Positions 1-5,656 of a DNA stretch of 46,939 nt are shown piece after piece. Where the stretch lies: the IMG/VR virus record IMGVR_UViG_3300045146_000296, positions 1-46,939 of that record, one strand, 5' to 3'. Both the position numbers and the translations under genes were made by a program. Source of the DNA: a virus. The stretch's first letter is position 1, and the number at the start of each line of letters is the position of its first letter. Below the pieces are notes generated by a model that saw nothing but the letters and a program-made list of their open reading frames with translations, made no database searches and was not told the origin of the DNA.

Positions 1-519
1 CAAGGTCTTCTCTGGAGCAGAGGAGTACAGGACCTGTTCCCTCTGAAGAAATACACTCCTGTCTACGCTGCTATCACTCCAAAAGCCCGAATAGGCCGGG
101 TAACAGTTCAGCTCCGAATCTCCTCCGTCTACCGGGCCCTCTCCTCCCAGACTATCCACTTCATCTCCTTCGCGCCATACCCCGCTCTTCTCCATCTCTC
201 CATGGATTGGCCCTCCTACATGAAGCTCTCCCTGGTGAGAGCTATCGTGGCTCCTCTGGGAAAAAGACTGCCTGCTGTGGTAGGACACATCTTCTCAACA
301 CCAGAGAGCAACCCTGCCTCAGCATCTGACTCCGACCCAAATCCTGTACACTTCGTCCTGCGTTCAGACACGCTATCTGAGGCCTCTACAAGGGCCACCA
401 AGCAACTTATCAAGCAAATCCAGGAGGGAGTCCATATGCCCCTGGTTCCGTGTCGTGGGCGCGGTTCCTGCCCCCTTAGCGAGGACTGTAGAAGACAATG
501 GGCAAGGCTTTCGGGATAG
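1..519 (+). CDS. Unknown protein, 3' part of a gene cut by the window edge
   Basis: The reading frame is open from the first base, so this is the C-terminal 172 residues of a longer protein. An ATG at 202 is internal to the open frame and need not be the start. The C terminus carries three evenly spaced cysteines (Cys codons at 451, 469 and 487, a C-x5-C-x5-C pattern within PCRGRGSCPLSEDC). That could bind zinc or an iron-sulfur cluster, but no family was recognised. The stop overlaps the start of the next gene (498) by 22 bases, the tight packing seen throughout this block. An opposite-strand ORF at 216-821 is a competing reading. I prefer this strand because its neighbours are co-oriented and overlap in phage style. 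Confidence 0.6.
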   Translation, partial: QGLLWSRGVQDLFPLKKYTPVYAAITPKARIGRVTVQLRISSVYRALSSQTIHFISFAPYPALLHLSMDWPSYMKLSLVRAIVAPLGKRLPAVVGHIFSTPESNPASASDSDPNPVHFVLRSDTLSEASTRATKQLIKQIQEGVHMPLVPCRGRGSCPLSEDCRRQWARLSG

Positions 520-800
520 ACTTTGTGGTTGTGAGTGATGTACGGGGCAGGATGGATCCGTTTGTCTTTAAGGGTGGGCCGTGGGTGCATCTGGCCACGG
601 TGGTTCGTGGGTTCAGAACGTATCTTTGCGTCAAGCACTCGAAGACCCAGAAGGTGTATGTTGAAGAGTTTGATGAGCAAACAGGCACGTTTCACGAGCT
701 GCCTGATCCTGAATGGAAAGACCTGGTGGAGTTCCTCACTCGAAAGGGGATCCTCTCCTATGCTGTCGGCCATGAGTACAAAGTTGCCACGCACTCGTAG
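498..800 (+). CDS. Unknown 100-residue protein
   Basis: A small, mixed-charge protein of 100 residues that starts at an ATG inside the end of the preceding gene. Its own end overlaps the likely start of the next gene by 41 bases. The sequence looks like a compact alpha/beta domain. It has alternating hydrophobic strands in the first half (GIDFVVVSDV, TYLCVKHSKTQKVYVEEF) and an acidic helix plus aromatic tail in the second. There is no signal peptide, membrane segment or catalytic motif that I recognise. It sits upstream of two nucleases and a ClpP-like peptidase, so a role in phage DNA metabolism or late functions is possible but unproven. Confidence 0.65.
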   Translation: MGKAFGIDFVVVSDVRGRMDPFVFKGGPWVHLATVVRGFRTYLCVKHSKTQKVYVEEFDEQTGTFHELPDPEWKDLVEFLTRKGILSYAVGHEYKVATHS

Positions 801-1215
801 TCTTGTAGACTCCTGGGCCACGCAGTTCGATCCTTGTGGGGAGGGAGCTTCAGCTGCTCACCGGGAGGTAGCAAGGATTTTTGCTACTGACTCCTTCTTC
901 AGGGGGTTGCGTTGTTATCAGGAGGTTCCTGTATGCGATCTGGTTCCCGGCTATCCTCATGTGTCACATCGGGTAGACTGGTACCTTGAGGATCTGAACC
1001 TGGTGCTGGAGCTACACGGGAAGCAGCACTATCAGGTAGAGAACTTTGGTGGGGAGGAATGGGAGAGGGCCCACTGGCGCTTTGTACAAGGAGCCTCTAG
1101 AGACACAGAAAAGCAGGTAGCTCTAGAGCAAGCTGGCTACCTGTATCGGGTCATGGGTCCCACAAAGGCCTCGTCCCTGACTTCACAACTACTTAGAGAG
1201 GTGCTTCTTGGATAA
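760..1215 (+). CDS. Vsr/DUF559-like PD-(D/E)XK nuclease
   Basis: A 151-residue protein with the signature of the very-short-patch-repair/DUF559 branch of the PD-(D/E)XK nucleases. It has an Asp on a strand (HRVDWYLED) followed by a second strand ending in an acidic residue and a Gln-His pair (LVLELHGKQHYQ). An amphipathic segment then leads to ALEQAGYLYRVM, where the family normally has a final buried strand. Family members cut DNA near mismatches or act as DNA-end or junction nucleases. The open frame extends back to 535, but that part only shadows the previous gene. I chose ATG 760 because AAGGGG lies about 10 bases upstream; ATG 772 is the alternative. The end overlaps the ClpP-like gene by 8 bases. 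The exact substrate is unknown. Confidence 0.7.
   Translation: MLSAMSTKLPRTRSLVDSWATQFDPCGEGASAAHREVARIFATDSFFRGLRCYQEVPVCDLVPGYPHVSHRVDWYLEDLNLVLELHGKQHYQVENFGGEEWERAHWRFVQGASRDTEKQVALEQAGYLYRVMGPTKASSLTSQLLREVLLG
1194..1203 (+). promoter_or_regulatory. Ribosome binding site for a TTG-initiated gene
   Basis: The stretch TAGAGAGGTG contains a GAGG core four to seven bases before TTG 1208. There is no in-frame ATG until well inside the conserved peptidase domain, so this site decides that the ClpP-like gene starts at TTG. Confidence 0.6.
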
Positions 1216-1900
1216 GTTCAAGCTTCTCGCAGAGACTGAAACTGAAACTGAGGAAACTCCCCAGCCGGAGGCCCCAACAGAGGAGCTCATCGAGAGCTAC
1301 TGGACCCCTGCGACAGTAGCGTACTACGGACTGGCCTCCAGAGCGATTGCCTTGTTCGGTCCTATCGAGCCAAGGCTCTCCCTAGGCATCACCTCCCAGA
1401 TATTGTCTCTTGCTGCTGATGACCCCAAGAAACCTATCCGGCTGCACCTGAACACTCCAGGTGGCACTCTCTCCGACTGCATGCTGCTTTATGATGTAAT
1501 CAGAGCCTCTCCCTGTGTAGTGATCGCCACTGTGTTAGGGCTCTGTGCCTCTGCTGGTGTGCTGGTGCTTGCAGCTGCCGACCTGAGACTCTCCATGCCT
1601 AATGCGAGGTTCTTCTATCACCAGCTCCAGTATCTCGATCAAGATCTGACCAATCCTGAACAAGCACGGTCTCTTGCTACAGACTACCTGCAGGCACAGA
1701 CTCTGTACGATGACCTGATCAGGAAGCGGTCAGGGATCAGCAAGCGAGACTGGAAGAAGCACTTTGCCGGGAGAACAGCAAAATGCTTCGGACCTGCCGA
1801 GGCTATGCAGCTTGGGATCATTGATGCAATCCATCCCTACCCGAAGAAGCAGGTAGAGATTGCAGAGGAGAGCAAGGGGGAGGAAGAGAATGGCAAGTAG
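1208..1900 (+). CDS. ClpP-like serine peptidase (S14 family)
   Basis: A 230-residue protein with the ClpP/crotonase-type peptidase fold, preceded by an acidic Glu/Thr-rich extension of about 30 residues. The nucleophile region is GLCASAGVLVL with Ser115, following the typical IRLHLNTPGG strand-turn. The general base is His138 in FFYHQLQ. The C-terminal helix-turn GPAEAMQLGIIDAI matches the SAEEAxxYGLID segment of ClpP. Aligning on that segment, the position of the third triad residue (Asp171 in E. coli ClpP) falls on Ala187; Asp181 is the nearest acid. Phage ClpP-like enzymes are usually head-maturation proteases, but no capsid gene is visible here, and the neighbours are nucleases. It starts at TTG with a good ribosome binding site and overlaps both neighbours (8 and 11 bases). 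The family is clear; the role is not. Confidence 0.85.
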   Translation: MDKFKLLAETETETEETPQPEAPTEELIESYWTPATVAYYGLASRAIALFGPIEPRLSLGITSQILSLAADDPKKPIRLHLNTPGGTLSDCMLLYDVIRASPCVVIATVLGLCASAGVLVLAAADLRLSMPNARFFYHQLQYLDQDLTNPEQARSLATDYLQAQTLYDDLIRKRSGISKRDWKKHFAGRTAKCFGPAEAMQLGIIDAIHPYPKKQVEIAEESKGEEENGK

Positions 1901-2282
1901 AGGCAGAGGAGCAAGGCAGAAGGGAAGCAACTTCGAGAGGCTCGTGGCTGCCATGATCTCTGAGGTCACAGGACTCAAGGCCAAGCGAGGTCTGGGCCAG
2001 GCCAGAGATGGTGGGAAGGAGCGAGCCGACGTAGAGATGCCCTTCTTTCACATTGAAGCCAAGCGTCAGGCTCGATGCAACATCAAGGCAGCCATGAATC
2101 AAGCAGTCTCTGATGCAGCAGAGAAGAGCAAGATCCCTATTGTCGTGACCAAGGACGATAGATGTCCCATCCTCGTAACTCTACTTTGGGACGACTTTGT
2201 AAAGTTCCTGAATGCCTTCTTGCTCCAATGCACTCAGATTGATGTCCCCAAGGCCCACTATCCTCCGAAGCTACGTGTATAG
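1890..2282 (+). CDS. Holliday-junction-resolvase-like PD-(D/E)XK nuclease
   Basis: A 130-residue basic protein with the archaeal-Hjc-like resolvase layout. A KGSNFERLV helix near the N terminus carries a conserved Glu (Glu16), Asp47 lies in ERADVEMP, and Glu56-Ala-Lys58 sits in FHIEAKRQ. A helix then leads to a strand (KIPIVVTKDD). These are the metal-binding acids and lysine of PD-(D/E)XK nucleases. Resolvases of this type cut four-way junctions during phage recombination and before packaging. The open frame extends to 1860, but ATG 1890 is better because the purine-rich GGGGGAGGAAGAGA lies directly before it. The gene overlaps the ClpP-like gene by 11 bases. A nuclease of another specificity in the same superfamily cannot be excluded. 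Confidence 0.75.
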   Translation: MASRGRGARQKGSNFERLVAAMISEVTGLKAKRGLGQARDGGKERADVEMPFFHIEAKRQARCNIKAAMNQAVSDAAEKSKIPIVVTKDDRCPILVTLLWDDFVKFLNAFLLQCTQIDVPKAHYPPKLRV

Positions 2283-2937
2283 ATACCTGTCAGCTGAGTT
2301 GCGGCCTCTACCTCTTGAGATCACTCAGGAGGAGTTTACAACCCTCCTGAAGACGACTCTCTCTTCCCACTGGGGAGAGCTGCTTCCTTTGCTCTCTGTT
2401 CTGGATCCCTTTTTCGAGCGTTGGAAGAGGCAGTTGGAGACAGGTATCGCAGAGCACCTGGACTACATAGCTCTACACATCATGTTAGCAGCGAAGCTAC
2501 AGGAGCCTGAGGAGGCCTGCAGGGTGTGGCTCAGGAGGGTCAGATTACTCTCCTCTGTCAGGGAGGAGCTGGAATACATCTTCATCTACTCTCTCAGGAA
2601 GATGAACCGGTTTCCAGAGAGGGCAAGGCCCTATACTGTTGAGTACATCATCTCTCAGAGGTTCAGGAACTACCTCGAGATGTCCATTGAGAAGGCTTGG
2701 CGGCACAGGTCTCCTGTTGTTCAGACAGAAGAGGCGTGCTATTATCTGGAATGTCCTGACTACCTCCTACTGTCAAACCTCCACCTGAGTCCCAGGGACT
2801 CCTATCTTCTCTATCTACTTCAGCAGAACATGAACAGCGTGGAGCGTGGAGAGCTGGTTCATCTCCATCGCTTCGATCTCTACCACAAGGAGAGACCACT
2901 ATGGCAAAGACTAGGTCTGACGCAATCAGACAAGTAA
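2275..2937 (+). CDS. Helical protein with weak sigma-factor-like C terminus
   Basis: About 220 residues, almost entirely helical and rich in Leu, Arg and Glu. The C-terminal third contains LSPRDSYLLYLLQQNMNSVE followed by a further helical segment. This resembles the LSPREREVL-type helix-turn-helix of sigma region 4, and the preceding arginine- and aromatic-rich helices could stand for region 2. I cannot see a convincing -10 recognition motif, so a late-transcription sigma-like factor is only a suggestion. The start is uncertain. The frame is open from ATG 2212 and ATG 2242, but neither has a ribosome binding site. GTG 2275 would give an 8-base overlap with the upstream gene, as elsewhere in this block. 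Confidence 0.6.
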   Translation: MYRYLSAELRPLPLEITQEEFTTLLKTTLSSHWGELLPLLSVLDPFFERWKRQLETGIAEHLDYIALHIMLAAKLQEPEEACRVWLRRVRLLSSVREELEYIFIYSLRKMNRFPERARPYTVEYIISQRFRNYLEMSIEKAWRHRSPVVQTEEACYYLECPDYLLLSNLHLSPRDSYLLYLLQQNMNSVERGELVHLHRFDLYHKERPLWQRLGLTQSDK

Positions 2938-3395
2938 CCAACACCCCCATGTCCAATCAGCAGGGAGTTGTTCAGGCAATGACCGGCAGTCCAGTGATCA
3001 GCCCTGTCAAGAGGGTGATCCCTGGAGGCAAGACTCTTACACAGCTAAAGGCAGATCGGCTCCAGAGAGCAATCGGTACCTGGCTGAGAGGCTGTAGGGA
3101 GTGGACTGAATGCACACTCTCCTTCTGTGCCGATCCCTCCCAGCACAAGTGCACCACCGCCAAGGCTATTGATCTTCCTCAGGGCACTCGTCCTGCCTGG
3201 GACACCATGGGCAAGCTGTGGCTTGCAGAAAGGATCTACTCTGTCATCGAGCAGCATGGAAAGCACCTGCTGGCGATCAAGATCACCAAGGACGGGATTT
3301 TCTCCATTACAGACTCAACTGGCAAGTTCAGTTCGGAATCCTCTGATTGGGAACCCTATATTGAATTCACTCCGGTGCGCCGGTCTGCCTTCTAG
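2901..3395 (+). CDS. Unknown protein with a four-cysteine cluster
   Basis: A 164-residue protein starting at an ATG preceded by AAGGAGAG, overlapping the previous gene by 37 bases. The N-terminal 50 residues are polar and probably flexible. A central helix leads into Cys65, Cys71, Cys76 and Cys84 (pattern C-x5-C-x4-C-x7-C, with a His at 82), which could bind a metal ion. The C-terminal half alternates strands (LLAIKITKDGIFSITDS). No family was recognised. It is the last full-size gene before the terminator at 3610. Confidence 0.7.
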   Translation: MAKTRSDAIRQVTNTPMSNQQGVVQAMTGSPVISPVKRVIPGGKTLTQLKADRLQRAIGTWLRGCREWTECTLSFCADPSQHKCTTAKAIDLPQGTRPAWDTMGKLWLAERIYSVIEQHGKHLLAIKITKDGIFSITDSTGKFSSESSDWEPYIEFTPVRRSAF

Positions 3396-3406
3396 TGGAG
3401 TAGCAC

Positions 3407-3586
3407 ATGGAAAACCGTATCAAGGCACTTGAAGAGAAAGTCGCTTGGCTCCAGAGAGAGAACCAACTCCAGCAGGACCGGTACAACGGCCTCAAGGCCG
3501 AGATCGATTCCCTGCGCGCTCTCTGTGGCACTAACAGGCCCAGTCCTGAGATCTACAGAGATCAGCGACAGGGAGTCCTCTTCTAG
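3407..3586 (+). CDS. Small coiled-coil protein, 59 residues
   Basis: A short gene starting at an ATG six bases after GGAG (3397-3400) and ending at TAG 3584-3586. Residues 1-42 form a heptad-patterned helix (RIKALEEKVAWLQRENQL onward), followed by a short Pro-containing tail. The high density of Glu, Lys, Gln and Leu at heptad positions, the good ribosome binding site and the location just before a terminator support it as a real gene. It may oligomerise or act as an adaptor. It is the first of three consecutive small coiled-coil proteins. Confidence 0.65.
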   Translation: MENRIKALEEKVAWLQRENQLQQDRYNGLKAEIDSLRALCGTNRPSPEIYRDQRQGVLF

Positions 3587-3609
3587 AGCGTTTGCAGTCA
3601 GTGACTTCA

Positions 3610-3639
3610 GAGGAGCCCAGAGGGGCTCCTCAACTTTTA
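3610..3639 (+). terminator. Intrinsic transcription terminator
   Basis: A perfect 9-base-pair GC-rich stem, GAGGAGCCC (3610-3618) with GGGCTCCTC (3623-3631), closes an AGAG loop and is followed by AACTTTTAC. It lies 24 bases after the stop of the 59-residue gene and would end transcription of the rightward block 1-3586. The T-run is short, so termination may be partial. Confidence 0.75.
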
Positions 3640-3655
3640 CAGCCAGTCCCCTGTA

Positions 3656-3675
3656 TGCTACCCTATCAGGTAGCA
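3656..3675. other. Second perfect hairpin in the same intergenic gap
   Basis: TGCTACC (3656-3662) pairs perfectly with GGTAGCA (3669-3675) around a six-base CTATCA loop. No T-run follows. It sits 16 bases after the terminator and 35 bases before the next start codon. It could be an RNA processing or stability element, part of an operator, or a leader structure for the gene at 3711. The 124-base gap 3587-3710 holds no convincing promoter that I can recognise. Confidence 0.4.
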
Positions 3676-3710
3676 AGTTCTGGCCACAGGCAGAGTTAGT
3701 GAGGTAGTGA

Positions 3711-4070
3711 ATGCAAGACATGCAGGAAAACACTAGACTGCTCCTCTACCGCATGGACCAGTCTGATGCCAATGCAAGCCACATTCTAGACATCCTCCAG
3801 AGAGTAGAGGACAGGCTTACGAAGCTTGTTGCAGACCGAGCTGAGGATGCTACGAAGCAGGCTGTTCTTACTACTAACCTCTCCAGGCTTCAGGGAGAGA
3901 CACGTAAGGTAACAGAGCGTGTTGACGAGGTAGAGAAGCAGGTGGTAGGGCTTCGACTCGAGAACGCCAAGCGAATCGCCATTTCCTCCTTCGTGGGAGG
4001 AGGTGCCGGGGGACTAATCGTCTTTGCAGTACAAGCCTTCGACCTGTTGAGACTCTTTCATGGTGGGTGA
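3711..4070 (+). CDS. Coiled-coil protein with one C-terminal membrane segment (XhlA-like layout)
   Basis: A 119-residue protein. Residues 1-85 are a long polar helix with heptads (HILDILQRVEDRLTKLV, TRKVTERVDEVEKQVVGL). Residues 89-110 are hydrophobic and Gly-rich (ISSFVGGGAGGLIVFAVQAF) and should span the membrane. The last residues are short and basic. This layout matches XhlA-type holin-associated haemolysin proteins and some phage membrane anchors, so a lysis role is plausible. No endolysin gene lies beside it; the muralytic domain in this window is in the tail hub. The start is preceded by GAGG at 3700, and ATG 3720 is an alternative. Confidence 0.7.
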   Translation: MQDMQENTRLLLYRMDQSDANASHILDILQRVEDRLTKLVADRAEDATKQAVLTTNLSRLQGETRKVTERVDEVEKQVVGLRLENAKRIAISSFVGGGAGGLIVFAVQAFDLLRLFHGG

Positions 4071-4076
4071 TGAGCC

Positions 4077-4301
4077 ATGGGCTATGACCTGAGTGAAGAC
4101 CAGTACCTTCGGATCCTCTCCAGACTTACAGCTGTTGAGGAGGCCTTCAACGACCTGGCTACTGCTCTGTCCAGGTATGCCTCTGTCTCACAGGTACAGG
4201 AGCTGCTGGTGGTCAACAAGGCAGCTATCGACGAAGTAACGGAGCAGGTAGATGCCCTTGAAGAGCGTGTTACCGCGATTGAGGAAGAGCCGCTCCAATA
4301 G
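4077..4301 (+). CDS. Small acidic coiled-coil protein, 74 residues
   Basis: A 74-residue protein composed of two amphipathic helices. The second is a strong coiled coil with clean heptads (VTEQVDALEERVTAIEEE) and an acidic C terminus. It starts six bases after the stop of the membrane-anchored coiled-coil protein and overlaps the methyltransferase gene by 50 bases. The shared heptad pattern suggests that it may pair with the preceding protein, but no family was recognised. The ribosome binding site is weak, so translation may be coupled to the gene upstream. Confidence 0.65.
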   Translation: MGYDLSEDQYLRILSRLTAVEEAFNDLATALSRYASVSQVQELLVVNKAAIDEVTEQVDALEERVTAIEEEPLQ

Positions 4302-5013
4302 CGGGCTCACTACTCCAGTCAGGTATGCTAATGTAGCCCCTTATAGGGCGCTGATCGTCCGAGAGAACGGCTGGGACGAAGGCATTCTGCGCTCTATCAT
4401 TGAACATGACGAATACCTGCTCCGCCGTATTGGGGACGACATCAACCGGCCACCATTCGTAGTGGATGTGGGTGGTCATATAGGCTCCTTCGTACTAGCC
4501 GTAAAGGCCCTGTACCCTGGAGCCACTGTACACACCTTCGAGCCTCTCTTTGAGGCGTTCCAGCTCCTGAGAGCCAATACACAAGAGCTGCGAGGCGTGC
4601 ACTCCTGGAACATTGCTGTGGTCCAGAAGGGTTACGCTACTCGACCAGTAGTGACAGCCTTCGGCGGAGAGAGAGTCTTCCTCTCTGCCTCCTTCTCTGG
4701 CAGCGACTTACCCTCTGTGCCACTACAGGACATTCTCGGGATTCAGGAGGCAAGGAGCATCGACCTTCTCAAGCTCGACTGCGAAGGGACAGAAGGAAAT
4801 ATCCTGTGGCACATGCCGGACGACCTCCTGTCAAAAGTAGTCCGGCTCCGGATGGAGCTGCACCTTCCAGCAGCTCTAGAACTGTCAGCCTCGTTCAAAG
4901 AGCTGAAGGCCCGGATCCTCGACAGATTCACTGACGAGTACCCAGACAGGATTCAACTCTCTGAATTCAAGGGAGAATCCCCTCTCAATACCTTCTTCCT
5001 CAAGAGGAGATGA
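4252..5013 (+). CDS. FkbM-family SAM-dependent methyltransferase
   Basis: A 253-residue protein with both hallmarks of the FkbM family (Methyltransf_21). The SAM-binding loop is VVDVGGHIGSF (residues 70-80), followed by HTFEP with the acidic ribose-binding Glu97. The second block is IDLLKLDCEGTEGNIL (170-185). FkbM enzymes O-methylate hydroxyls on sugars, polyketides and peptides; the rhizobial fucose 2-O-methyltransferase NoeI belongs to this group. ATG 4252 has GGAG about seven bases upstream. The gene converges on the sulfotransferase, overlapping its 3' end by 14 bases, and faces the sugar-nucleotide and glycosyltransferase genes. I infer that it methylates the same glycan. The substrate cannot be read from sequence. 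Confidence 0.88.
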   Translation: MPLKSVLPRLRKSRSNSGLTTPVRYANVAPYRALIVRENGWDEGILRSIIEHDEYLLRRIGDDINRPPFVVDVGGHIGSFVLAVKALYPGATVHTFEPLFEAFQLLRANTQELRGVHSWNIAVVQKGYATRPVVTAFGGERVFLSASFSGSDLPSVPLQDILGIQEARSIDLLKLDCEGTEGNILWHMPDDLLSKVVRLRMELHLPAALELSASFKELKARILDRFTDEYPDRIQLSEFKGESPLNTFFLKRR

Positions 5014-5656
5014 CAGGTCTCTTGCCAGAAGACAATCTGGGAGGGGAATAGCCGAAGTTCTCTACATCCTCTCTGTAGAACTCTCCCACCAAGTCTCTGG
5101 TTTTCTTGTCATAATAGGTGCTGTAGGGCCTGTGCTGTGTAGCGTTGATCCGACAGAGAGGGGTCAGGGCGCGGAGTCCATGCTCCTGGCACATCCTGGC
5201 AAACTCAGAGGCGAAGTCCTCGAACCTGTAAACGGCAATTCCCTCCTCTACCCAACAGCTACAAGGCAGACCGAGGCAGGCTAGAGGACTTGCGCGTACT
5301 GCCTGTAGAGGATCCTCCATGAATCTGATTGTAAAGTCCCTGAAAGAGAACTCCTCTAGCGTCACTCCACATCTTCTTAAGTGAGCCCACAAGGACACGA
5401 ACCTGTCCCAGGGATTCCTGACGAAGGCTGCCTTGCGGACCCTCTTATAGAGCTCTGGGTACAGCTGTTTGAGCTCACAGGGCAGTACATGTGCTCTGTT
5501 GATGCGGAGATCCAGCCTGCCCCAAGTGCGCTGGTTCAGGCCAGCATAATGGACTCCCATATTCTCTTCCTGAAACCCTGCCAGAGCTGCCTCTACGGAG
5601 AACCCACCTGTCTTGGGAACGTGGAAGAACATGAACTTGTAGGCAGGGAAGTACAT
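5000..5656 (-). CDS. PAPS-dependent sulfotransferase (sulfotransferase family 2)
   Basis: A 218-residue protein with the two PAPS-binding signatures of carbohydrate sulfotransferases. The 5'-phosphosulfate loop is FHVPKTGGFS (residues 11-20), and the 3'-phosphate segment is FVRNPWDRFVSLW (78-90). The C terminus has the usual YYDKKTRDLVGEFY and ENFGY ending. The family transfers sulfate from PAPS to a hydroxyl or amine of a sugar or small molecule. There is no signal peptide or membrane segment, so it is probably cytoplasmic. Its ATG overlaps the stop of the dehydratase gene, making it the last gene of the leftward operon. Sulfotransferases are uncommon in phages. Together with the methyltransferase and dehydratase beside it, it points to a sulfated, methylated deoxysugar. 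Confidence 0.88.
   Translation of the reverse strand: MYFPAYKFMFFHVPKTGGFSVEAALAGFQEENMGVHYAGLNQRTWGRLDLRINRAHVLPCELKQLYPELYKRVRKAAFVRNPWDRFVSLWAHLRRCGVTLEEFSFRDFTIRFMEDPLQAVRASPLACLGLPCSCWVEEGIAVYRFEDFASEFARMCQEHGLRALTPLCRINATQHRPYSTYYDKKTRDLVGEFYREDVENFGYSPPRLSSGKRPVISS

Noticed and set aside
535-759. N-terminal extension of the Vsr-like nuclease
   Set aside because: This part is the previous gene read in another frame; the ribosome binding site and family similarity start at 760.
216-821. 201-aa minus-strand ORF
   Set aside because: It lies opposite three co-oriented, overlapping plus-strand genes. Its translation is low in hydrophobic-core pattern, and it has no neighbours on its strand.
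3635-3659. Possible sigma70-type promoter (TTTTAC ... TATGCT)
   Set aside because: The spacing is only 13 bases and the -10 box overlaps the second hairpin, so I do not call it.
3429-3707. 92-aa plus-strand ORF over the intergenic gap
   Set aside because: It overlaps the better-supported 59-aa coiled-coil gene in another frame and would translate through the terminator hairpin.
3392-3733. 113-aa minus-strand ORF over the terminator region
   Set aside because: It runs antisense to the 59-aa gene and the start of the 119-aa gene, and crosses both hairpins. It has no ribosome binding site that I can defend.
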